This document shows positions 55,679-61,917 of a stretch of 61,917 nucleotides of DNA, one piece after another. The notes beneath the pieces were generated by a model. It did not search any database. It was given only the letters and a program-made list of their open reading frames with translations, and was not told the origin of the DNA. Each line of letters opens with the position of its first letter. Within the stretch, counting starts at the first letter, position 1. The position numbers and the translations under genes were made by a program. Source of the stretch: Sulfurimonas sp. (lineage in GTDB: Bacteria > Campylobacterota > Campylobacteria > Campylobacterales > Sulfurimonadaceae); NCBI GenBank assembly GCA_002899765.1, contig PPDH01000022.1:65688-127604 (forward strand). The letters run 5' to 3'.

Positions 55679-56557
55679 ATGTTTGGATTTATAAAAAAAT
55701 CTCTCTCTAAGACTGCCGAAGCATTAAAATCAGTAGTTCCAAATAAAAAAATATCATTTTCAAAAAATGAGATTGAAGATATTTTACTCGAAGCCGATGT
55801 CGAGTACGAGCTTGTAGAGATAATACTTCGTGAAATATACCAAAGTAAAATTACGCGTGATATTCTCCGCTCAAAACTTTTAGCTACTCTTGCCCGCACA
55901 TCATACGAAGAGCCATCGTTTACTCCTCCGTTTGTTGAACTGATAGTCGGTGTAAACGGTGCTGGAAAAACAACTACAATATCTAAACTGGCGGCTCGCT
56001 ACAAAAATGAAGGCAAAAAAGTGATTCTTGGAGCGGGAGATACTTTTAGAGCAGCTGCCATAGAACAACTCACACTTTGGGCAAAGAAACTTGATATTCC
56101 AATTATCGCTTCAAAACAAGGACATGACAGCTCTGCAGTTGCGTACGACACCATAGACTCTGCAAAGTCAAAGGGATTTGACAATGTTATCATAGATACT
56201 GCAGGACGACTTCATACACAAACAAACCTATCAAACGAGCTGAAAAAAATAGCAAGAATTTGTGATAAAGCGCATAGCGGCGCACCTCACAGAACTATTT
56301 TAATCATAGACGGTACACAAGGCAACTCCGCAATCGCACAAGCAAAAGCCTTTAATGAAATGATAGGGATTGACGGAATTATCATCACAAAGCTCGACGG
56401 AACTGCAAAAGGCGGAAGCCTCTTCAGCATCGCCTATGCGCTGGAGCTGCCTATATTATACGTAGGAACAGGCGAGCAACCGGAAAACTTAACCCCTTTT
56501 GACAAGTATGAATTCGTTGACTGCTTGCTTGATGCTATTTTTACAGAAGAAGACTAA
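55679..56557 (+). CDS. ftsY: Signal recognition particle receptor FtsY
   Basis: FtsY docks the SRP-ribosome complex at the membrane and hydrolyses GTP with Ffh. The 292-residue protein lacks the long acidic A domain of E. coli and consists of the N domain (1-75) and G domain with [19 protein letters not shown] (G1), [38 protein letters not shown] and [12 protein letters not shown]. It is typical of the compact form in this phylum. Confidence 0.95.
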   Translation: MFGFIKKSLSKTAEALKSVVPNKKISFSKNEIEDILLEADVEYELVEIILREIYQSKITRDILRSKLLATLARTSYEEPSFTPPFVELIVGVNGAGKTTTISKLAARYKNEGKKVILGAGDTFRAAAIEQLTLWAKKLDIPIIASKQGHDSSAVAYDTIDSAKSKGFDNVIIDTAGRLHTQTNLSNELKKIARICDKAHSGAPHRTILIIDGTQGNSAIAQAKAFNEMIGIDGIIITKLDGTAKGGSLFSIAYALELPILYVGTGEQPENLTPFDKYEFVDCLLDAIFTEED

Positions 56558-56648
56558 AATTACACTCTGAGAAAGCAGATTCAGCATATAAACAATCATC
56601 ACAAATATGGCAAATTGCCATATTTTTACCATCTTTGAAATCATAAGT

Positions 56649-56654
56649 GTATAA
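56649..56654 (+). promoter_or_regulatory. -10 element of radA
   Basis: TATAAT 29 nt before the radA ATG at 56684, in a 126-nt gap after ftsY that I otherwise see as empty. Confidence 0.5.
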
Positions 56655-56683
56655 TTCTTCAAATACCTCTCAAAGGCTAAAAA

Positions 56684-58030
56684 ATGTCCAAAAAAAAGAT
56701 TCTTTTTGAGTGTCAGCACTGTGGTTTAACAACTCCAAGATGGATGGAAAAATGTACAAACTGCGGAGCATGGGACTCATTTGTAGAGCTTAATGAACAT
56801 CAACAAGAAGTTGCAAAACAGACCAAATCAGCTTCTTCTTCATCTTCTAAAGCTCAAAGCATAAATGATATAAAAGAAGAAGAAGTATTTAGATTTAGTT
56901 CCGGAAACATAGAGCTAGACATGGTGCTTGGAGGAGGCGTTGTTCCCGGTTCTCTTACGCTCATAGGCGGAAGTCCCGGCGTAGGAAAATCAACTCTGCT
57001 TTTAAAAGTCGGCGGCGATATTGCCTCAAATGGACAAAATGTTCTTTATGTAACAGGTGAAGAGTCAGCAGGGCAGATAAAACTTCGCGCAAACCGCTTA
57101 AGTGCAAATCACAACTCTTTGTATCTGCTAAGTGAAATAAGGCTGGAGCAGGTTTTGGTAGAACTCGAACATCGCGATTATGATTTTATAATTATAGATT
57201 CCATTCAAACACTCTACTCCGAAAATATATCATCAGCTCCCGGTTCGGTTACTCAAGTAAGACAGATTACTTTTGAACTTATGCGTATTGCAAAAGATAA
57301 AAATATCGCCATCTTCATCATAGGGCATATTACAAAAGAGGGTTCAATAGCGGGACCTAGAGTTTTAGAGCACATGGTAGATACGGTTTTGTATTTTGAA
57401 GGTGATTCTTCGCAGGAGCTTAGAATACTCAGAGGATTTAAGAACCGTTTCGGACCGACAAGTGAAATAGGCGTTTTTGAGATGCGAGGCGATGGGCTCG
57501 TCTCTGCCACAGATGTTGCATCACGATTTTTTAACCGCAACTCAGAACAGGCCGGTTCTGCTTTGACTGTCATCATGGAAGGTTCTCGCCCCATAATATT
57601 AGAAGTTCAAGCGCTTGTATCAGAGTCTCACACAGCGAACTCAAAAAGACAAGCAACAGGCTTTGACACAAACAGGCTCAATATGCTCCTAGCACTCTTA
57701 GAGAGAAAACTTGAGATTCCGCTCTCAGGCTATGATGTCTTTATAAATATTACCGGCGGTATAAAGATAAGTGAAACTTCCGCAGATTTAGCCATCCTAG
57801 CCGCAATTATAAGCAGTTTTAGAAATCGTGCTATCTCTAAGCAGACTGTTTTTATAGGAGAAGTTTCTCTAGTTGGCGATGTTAGAGAGGTATATGCAAT
57901 GGATGCCAGACTAAAAGAAGCTAGCATGCAAAATATCTCAAAAGCATTAATTTCCAAAAAGCCTCTTGAGAAATCAAGCATTAAAACATTTATTGTCGAT
58001 GAAGTTACAAAACTTCTTGAGTGGTACTGA
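56684..58030 (+). CDS. radA: DNA repair protein RadA
   Basis: RadA is a RecA-like helicase that promotes branch migration in recombinational repair. The 448-residue protein starts with a four-Cys zinc finger (FECQHCGLTTPRWMEKCTNCG), then a RecA core with GGSPGVGKSTLLLKV (Walker A, about residue 95), the RadA-specific LRILRGFKNRFGPTSEIGVF motif, and a C-terminal Lon-like protease domain (INITGGIKISETSADLAIL) without the Lon catalytic Ser. Confidence 0.95.
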   Translation: MSKKKILFECQHCGLTTPRWMEKCTNCGAWDSFVELNEHQQEVAKQTKSASSSSSKAQSINDIKEEEVFRFSSGNIELDMVLGGGVVPGSLTLIGGSPGVGKSTLLLKVGGDIASNGQNVLYVTGEESAGQIKLRANRLSANHNSLYLLSEIRLEQVLVELEHRDYDFIIIDSIQTLYSENISSAPGSVTQVRQITFELMRIAKDKNIAIFIIGHITKEGSIAGPRVLEHMVDTVLYFEGDSSQELRILRGFKNRFGPTSEIGVFEMRGDGLVSATDVASRFFNRNSEQAGSALTVIMEGSRPIILEVQALVSESHTANSKRQATGFDTNRLNMLLALLERKLEIPLSGYDVFINITGGIKISETSADLAILAAIISSFRNRAISKQTVFIGEVSLVGDVREVYAMDARLKEASMQNISKALISKKPLEKSSIKTFIVDEVTKLLEWY

Positions 58031-58039
58031 TTTTTGACA

Positions 58040-58059
58040 CATTAAAATCTGTTTTAATG
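58040..58059 (+). terminator. AT-rich hairpin after radA
   Basis: CATTAAAA (58040-58047) pairs with TTTTAATG (58052-58059) around a TCTG loop; the TTTT on the 3' arm and its position after radA suggest a weak terminator. It also lies just before the -10 (58069-58074) of the next gene. Confidence 0.4.
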
Positions 58060-58102
58060 TATTCATTGTATAATCTTAAAAATTTTGAAGGAATTACCAA
58101 AT

Positions 58103-58360
58103 ATGGACGCACAAGTAAAAAGTGAAGAGAAATATGCCAAGCTATCGATTGCATACGAAGGAAAAAAAGAGAGTGAGTTAGTCTGTTCTACTGTGGATAA
58201 AATTATTGCAAAGTATGACATACAACCTCTAACATACACATGTAATATATCTGATACGAAAAATGTCATGGTCATAGAATATCAAGATGACGCAGATAGA
58301 GTTGTAGGCGATATTTTTGAAGAGATTATAAAAACTTTAGATATCCCAATTTGCGATTAA
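58103..58360 (+). CDS. Small hypothetical protein between radA and fliL
   Basis: An 85-residue soluble protein with Lys/Glu-rich helices and a segment KNVMVIEYQDDADRVVGDIF. TATAAT (58069-58074) and AAGGAA upstream support expression; the ATG at 58103 is the likely start, 18 nt inside a possible TTG-started frame. I do not recognise the family. No Cys cluster beyond isolated residues, no membrane helix. Confidence 0.6.
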   Translation: MDAQVKSEEKYAKLSIAYEGKKESELVCSTVDKIIAKYDIQPLTYTCNISDTKNVMVIEYQDDADRVVGDIFEEIIKTLDIPICD

Positions 58361-58425
58361 TTGCACTTATTTATATAATAATACAATTTTTGATATACTA
58401 GCAAAATTAAAATCAAGGAAGAACC

Positions 58426-58986
58426 ATGGCTGATGATATGAGTAAAGAAGAGACCAAAGAAGAGAAGAAAAAATCAAGCAAAATGTTAGTGATTATTATC
58501 ATTGTTGTATTGGTGCTCATTGTCATCGGTGGTGCCGTAGTTACTTTTCTTTTATTGAGCGATGATGATAATAGTGAAAACATACAGCAAAATGCTCCTC
58601 AGCAAGTTCAACAAACTCAGCAAAACACATCATACAGAGCCACTAGAGACTCTGAAGAAATGGTTTCGAGAAAATTAAGCGAAATAGGGATTTTATATCC
58701 GCTTGATACATTTACCGTCAACTTAAAAAGTGATGCAGGTCGTCGTTACCTAAAAGCTACTATCTCACTAGAGCTAAACGGAAAAGAACTTAGCATTGAA
58801 CTTGACAATAAATCTCCTGTTATAAGGGATAGAATTATCAGGATTTTGACATCCAAAACTTTAGAAGAAATCTCTTCAAAAAAAGGGAAACAAAAAGTCT
58901 CTGAACAAATTGTTGATACACTAAATTCGATGATAACAGACGGAAGTGTAAAAGGCATTTACTTTACAGAGTTTGTCATTCAATAA
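58426..58986 (+). CDS. fliL: Flagellar basal body protein FliL
   Basis: A 186-residue protein with a charged cytoplasmic N-terminus (1-19), one membrane helix (about 20-44), a Gln/Asn-rich linker (50-70) and a periplasmic FliL domain ending SVKGIYFTEFVIQ. FliL surrounds the stator at the flagellar motor and affects torque. It is the only flagellar gene here, so it lies away from its usual operon. TATACT (58394-58399) and AAGGAA are the probable promoter and ribosome site. acpS follows directly. Confidence 0.88.
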   Translation: MADDMSKEETKEEKKKSSKMLVIIIIVVLVLIVIGGAVVTFLLLSDDDNSENIQQNAPQQVQQTQQNTSYRATRDSEEMVSRKLSEIGILYPLDTFTVNLKSDAGRRYLKATISLELNGKELSIELDNKSPVIRDRIIRILTSKTLEEISSKKGKQKVSEQIVDTLNSMITDGSVKGIYFTEFVIQ

Positions 58987-59355
58987 ATGATTGGCATAGA
59001 CCTTATTAAAATATCTCGCATGAAGGGTTTCATGGAGCGCTTCGGAGAAAAGGCTCTCAGTCGATTTTTGTTGCCATCTGAAGTAGAACTTATAAAAAAC
59101 CATAAAACCGCTTCAGGTTTTTGGGCTGCCAAAGAAGCGTGCGCAAAAGCTCTTGGGGTAGGAATAAGTTCAGAGTGCGGTTTTTACGACATGCAGATAT
59201 ATAAAACAGAAAACGGAGCGCCAAAATTAAAAGTATCAGATAAACTTTTAAAAAAATTTGCTATTTTAGATATCAGCCTCTCCATTACACACGACGGTGA
59301 TTATGCAATAGCCGTTGTTGCAATCGAATCAGCCTCCGCCTACAAAATCAAGTAG
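58987..59355 (+). CDS. acpS: Holo-[acyl-carrier-protein] synthase
   Basis: AcpS transfers the phosphopantetheine arm of CoA to acyl carrier protein. The 122-residue protein has GIDLIKISRM with the metal Asp at the N-terminus, GFWAAKEACAKALGVGI in the middle, and SLSITHDGDYAIAVV. It begins right at the fliL stop and overlaps the convergent thiS gene by 27 nt. Confidence 0.94.
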   Translation: MIGIDLIKISRMKGFMERFGEKALSRFLLPSEVELIKNHKTASGFWAAKEACAKALGVGISSECGFYDMQIYKTENGAPKLKVSDKLLKKFAILDISLSITHDGDYAIAVVAIESASAYKIK

Positions 59356-59529
59356 TTCCAGCTTATCCATATCTTTTAAAAAATAGCTATCCCAGCTATT
59401 TTGCTTTACTATTTCCATATTTACAGCAGCTGCCATAACCTTACCGTTCAAATTCAACGCCTCGATAACCATCTTTAAAGTTATATTTTCTTTAAATTGT
59501 TTTATATCACCGTTAATTATAAGTTGCAT
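59329..59529 (-). CDS. thiS: Sulfur carrier protein ThiS
   Basis: A 66-residue ubiquitin-like protein ending in Gly-Gly-Gly after LELLDFVGG, the C-terminus that is thiocarboxylated for thiazole synthesis; N-terminal MQLIINGDIKQF and AAAVNMEIVKQNSWD fit the beta-grasp fold. Normally a GG terminus is final; here one further Gly is present, though some ThiS proteins allow this. Its last 27 nt overlap acpS on the other strand. Confidence 0.85.
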   Translation of the reverse strand: MQLIINGDIKQFKENITLKMVIEALNLNGKVMAAAVNMEIVKQNSWDSYFLKDMDKLELLDFVGGG

Positions 59530-59623
59530 ATACTCTCTTTTTTTAAAATAATATCCTACTTTTTTGAATATAAGATGAAATTAAAGATATAATTATTTTA
59601 TCAAAAAAAGAAAAGTGACTAAT

Positions 59624-60370
59624 ATGATAAATTCTAAAGAGTTATTGACACATACAAAAAAATTCTCTATCCTTTTTGCAGAAGATCATGATGAATTAAG
59701 AGAGAACACCACAGAAATACTTAAAACTTTTTTTAGTGAAGTTCATAGTGCCTCAAACGGTGAAGAAGCTATAAGAAAGTACAAAGAGTTTTACCAAAAA
59801 GATTCCAAATATTATGACATTGTTCTATCAGATATACAAATGCCGCGTATCAACGGTGTTGAACTGGTAAGTAATATCTACGCTATAAATCCTCACCAAA
59901 TCGTAATAATAGTATCGGCTTACGACGATACCAAATACCTCTTGCCCCTAATCAACTTAGGCATAGAACAATTTATTAAAAAACCTATTGACTATCAAGA
60001 TCTTTTAAAAGTTCTCTTAAATGCATCTAAAAAATTAATTTCATCAAAAAAAGAGAGTCATAATAAAAATTCGTCAATAATAAATATAAATTGCTCCTCT
60101 ACATTTAATAAAGAAACAAATATATTACAAGTAGATTCAAAAATAGTTACATTAACAAAATATGAGATTATATTTTTACAATTTCTTAGCAACAAAATAG
60201 GCATAATATATTCAAACGAAGATATCACAAATCACTTCAGTGCACTTAATGAAAATTTAGATATAGCAAACATAAGAAAACTCGTCTCAAAACTCAGAAA
60301 AAAACTACCCGAGAACTCTATTGAAAGTATTTACGGAGTTGGCTATAGAATTGTGCCCAATCTATACTAA
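59624..60370 (+). CDS. OmpR-type response regulator
   Basis: A two-domain regulator of about 248 residues. The receiver (about 10-130) has an acidic pair in FAEDHDELRENT, the acceptor Asp in VLSDIQMPRING and Lys in FIKKPIDY. The C-terminal winged-helix domain (about 160-248) ends with ESIYGVGYRIV, the typical Trans_reg_C end. It has no kinase gene beside it. A GTG at 59615 could give three more residues; the ATG at 59624 is simpler. A TATAAT lies near 59587. Confidence 0.82.
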   Translation: MINSKELLTHTKKFSILFAEDHDELRENTTEILKTFFSEVHSASNGEEAIRKYKEFYQKDSKYYDIVLSDIQMPRINGVELVSNIYAINPHQIVIIVSAYDDTKYLLPLINLGIEQFIKKPIDYQDLLKVLLNASKKLISSKKESHNKNSSIININCSSTFNKETNILQVDSKIVTLTKYEIIFLQFLSNKIGIIYSNEDITNHFSALNENLDIANIRKLVSKLRKKLPENSIESIYGVGYRIVPNLY

Positions 60371-60383
60371 ATCATAAAAATTT

Positions 60384-61160
60384 CTATTTTACTTCAATGT
60401 GTTTTAACAACGCATCATGAACGCTGCCGTTACTGCTTAAAATGATATGATTATCAAGTCTATACTCTTTACCCTCTTCGTTTGATATCTTCCCATGAGC
60501 CTCTTTAATAATCAATACTCCTGCCGCCACATCCCAAGGTTTAAGATTGCACTCATAGTACGCTTCAAACTTGCCGCATGCAACGTAGCATAGATCAATT
60601 GATGCAGAACCTGTTCGGCGGATATCTCTAGTTGCAGGAAGAAGATTTGCTATCGTAAGAAGCACCCACTCATAATCTTCTCCTTTAGTAACTTTTGTAT
60701 AAGGAAATCCCGTTGCGATTAACGACTGTTGTAAATCATGCTCTTTGGAAACAAAAATCTGCTTGCCGTTTAAAAATGCACCCTTGCCCTGCTCTGCGCT
60801 GAAACACTCATCTAAAACAGGATTGTAAACTACTCCTGCAATAGGCTTGCCATCTTCCCACATCCCCACAGATATAGCGCAAAACGGCAGTCCATGTATA
60901 AAATTTGTAGTACCGTCAATCGGGTCGATATAAATTGCTTTTTTAGGATACGTAATCTTTTTCGTGCTCTCTTCACCGATTATCTCAAAGTCAGGAAATG
61001 TTTCCTGCAAACTTTTATTTAAACGCTTCTCTATAGCCACATCATACTCGGTCACAAGATCAACCGTACATTTGTACTGCACATTTTTATCTGCGTGATA
61101 GCCTTTTAGAAAAAGTTCACGACATTCCATAACGATGTTTATAAGCTTAGTTGTAATCAT
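60384..61160 (-). CDS. Inositol monophosphatase family phosphatase (SuhB-like)
   Basis: A 258-residue metal-dependent phosphatase. The metal-site Glu-Glu in EIIGEEST, the DPIDGTTNFIHGLPFCAIS signature (residues about 84-102), and CNLKPWDVAAGVLIIKEAHG are all intact. Substrates may be inositol phosphate, PAP or sugar phosphates. It is monocistronic, facing the response regulator gene across a 13-nt gap. Confidence 0.88.
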   Translation of the reverse strand: MITTKLINIVMECRELFLKGYHADKNVQYKCTVDLVTEYDVAIEKRLNKSLQETFPDFEIIGEESTKKITYPKKAIYIDPIDGTTNFIHGLPFCAISVGMWEDGKPIAGVVYNPVLDECFSAEQGKGAFLNGKQIFVSKEHDLQQSLIATGFPYTKVTKGEDYEWVLLTIANLLPATRDIRRTGSASIDLCYVACGKFEAYYECNLKPWDVAAGVLIIKEAHGKISNEEGKEYRLDNHIILSSNGSVHDALLKHIEVK

Positions 61161-61276
61161 GATGCAATTGTAGCATTTTGTATAAAAAAACTTAAAATAA
61201 ATAGCAGTAACATTAATATCTTTTTTTAAGAGACTTGCTATATAATTAAGACAGCTTAATAAGAAGGTAAAATGTC

Positions 61277-61721
61277 ATGAAAAAAGATGAAATAATCGAA
61301 GAGGCAAAAAAACAGTTAGTTAAGTTCCAAAAAGAGATAGATGAGATTAAAGAAGCGAGCTCACACAGATGTAAACAAATATGTTGAAAATCGTAAAAAA
61401 TTCTATGAAGAGATGAGCTCAAAAACAGACAAAAAATTGGATAAAAAAGAAGAGTTGCAGAGCCACTTAGATAGTTTTTATTCTGAATTTAATAAAAGGG
61501 GTTTAACCGGGTTTATTGTTGAGACAAAACTTGATAAAACAGCAGGGTTGCTTAAAATCGCCGCTTTGAGTAATCTTGAAATTCATTTGTTAGTGTCTAC
61601 ACATAAAGAGTTTTCAGATAGTATTTATAATAATTTACATGATTTTATAAAAATAAGTCAAGCCGCCGCCAGAATCAAAGAAATTGAAAGAAAGATGCTT
61701 GAGATAAAAAATAAAAACTAA
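61277..61721 (+). pseudogene. Small coiled-coil hypothetical protein, frameshifted
   Basis: From ATG 61277 (AAGAAGG upstream, TATAAT at 61241-61246) the frame gives a Lys/Glu-rich coiled-coil, then stops at TGA 61379-61381. The downstream frame, open from 61341 to TAA 61721, continues with the same style (VNKYVENRKKFYEEMSSK) and then RGLTGFIVETKLDKTAG. The two join if one base is lost near 61358-61362 (for instance GCGAGC to GCAGC), giving about 147 residues. I do not recognise it. Confidence 0.55.
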
Positions 61722-61740
61722 GCTCTTTTTGGCGGTTGAA

Positions 61741-61875
61741 TTAATGTTTCATTTTTATCTTTATGGCTTCAATAGGATCGGGTTCAGATATAGCCCAATT
61801 TTCTTCTTCATATTTTTCAATTGAACCCTCTGAACAAAGCCATTTATATGGCTCTGTTTTAAAAGTTAGATATTT
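61741..61875 (-). other. Open stretch resembling a gene's C-terminal remnant
   Basis: On the minus strand 44 codons are open up to TAA at 61741-61743, giving a Trp- and acid-rich peptide (TEPYKWLCSEGSIEKYEEEN), but there is no start codon, and TAA (61876-61878) and TGA precede it in frame. It may be a decayed gene end or chance; the rest of 61722-61917 shows nothing else. Confidence 0.2.
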
Positions 61876-61917
61876 TTAATTGATTCTGATTTGGTTTCAT
61901 AGAAATTTTGTATTACA

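Noticed and set aside
1-61917. tRNA genes, rRNA, insertion sequences, prophage
   Set aside because: No cloverleaf-like conserved tRNA sequence, transposase, integrase or phage structural genes were found by eye; a tRNA scan would be decisive.

Overview
The window is a 61.9 kb, AT-rich, gene-dense stretch of a Campylobacterota (epsilonproteobacterial) chromosome, most like Sulfurimonas. Evidence: the hemC-proS-hemA-ispB-DUF2018 gene order known from Helicobacter pylori (HP0237 to HP0242), pheS-pheT-aroA-ispH-rpsA-serA in one run, cmoB, HQWKQPL-type histidine kinases, short overlapping genes, and sigma70 promoters with a clear TATAAT but no obvious -35. I see no tRNA, rRNA, insertion sequence, prophage or CRISPR array. 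Almost all of it is housekeeping and no gap exceeds 300 bases.

Layout. 1-5.8 kb: truncated dCache sensor, CPA2 antiporter, YyaL-type protein, a 34-residue small lipoprotein, pdxJ-pdxA (vitamin B6). 5.9-16.5 kb: YceI protein, methyltransferase, metallophosphoesterase, then a signalling block (response regulator-GGDEF, a periplasmic-binding-domain histidine kinase broken by a TAG, a response regulator-kinase), methyltransferase, hisG, coaX, an HD-GYP protein. 16.6-22.1 kb: RND efflux operon whose inner-membrane pump is encoded by two overlapping genes. 22.1-31.4 kb, minus strand: serA, a broken small membrane protein gene, rpsA, ispH, aroA, pheT (three in-frame TAA codons), pheS. 31.5-35.1 kb: HIT protein, lytic transglycosylase, OsmC protein, argH. 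35.1-43.3 kb, minus: a nine-gene run DUF2018, HP0241-like, ispB, hemA, proS, fxsA, thioredoxin-fold protein, hemC, ubiD. 43.4-50.4 kb: FAD oxidoreductase, then nadE, DegT aminotransferase, lpxK, argB (minus), MBL hydrolase, thioesterase, cmoB. 50.4-55.1 kb: cation efflux protein, then 5-FTHF cyclo-ligase, rny (broken by TGA), a c-type cytochrome and a porin (minus). 55.1-61.9 kb: TlpA-like lipoprotein, ftsY, radA, small ORF, fliL, acpS, thiS, response regulator, inositol monophosphatase, and a frameshifted small gene at the right edge.

The most striking signal is not a new system. It is a set of six isolated in-frame stop codons, three of them in the essential pheT, plus one frameshift, in genes that are otherwise intact on both sides. 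At rny the stop replaces the conserved Gly of the HHG motif (GGA to TGA), and at four more sites GAA to TAA is a plausible origin. Ordinary genes here end in TAA, TAG and TGA, so recoding is unlikely. Sequencing or template-damage errors are the leading explanation, and hidden missense errors should be expected. Biologically interesting points are a prolyl-tRNA synthetase that lacks most of its editing insertion, the RND pump split at its central cytoplasmic loop, a CxxxCxxC cluster inside a FAD oxidoreductase, likely leaderless genes, and a palindrome over the rpsA promoter.
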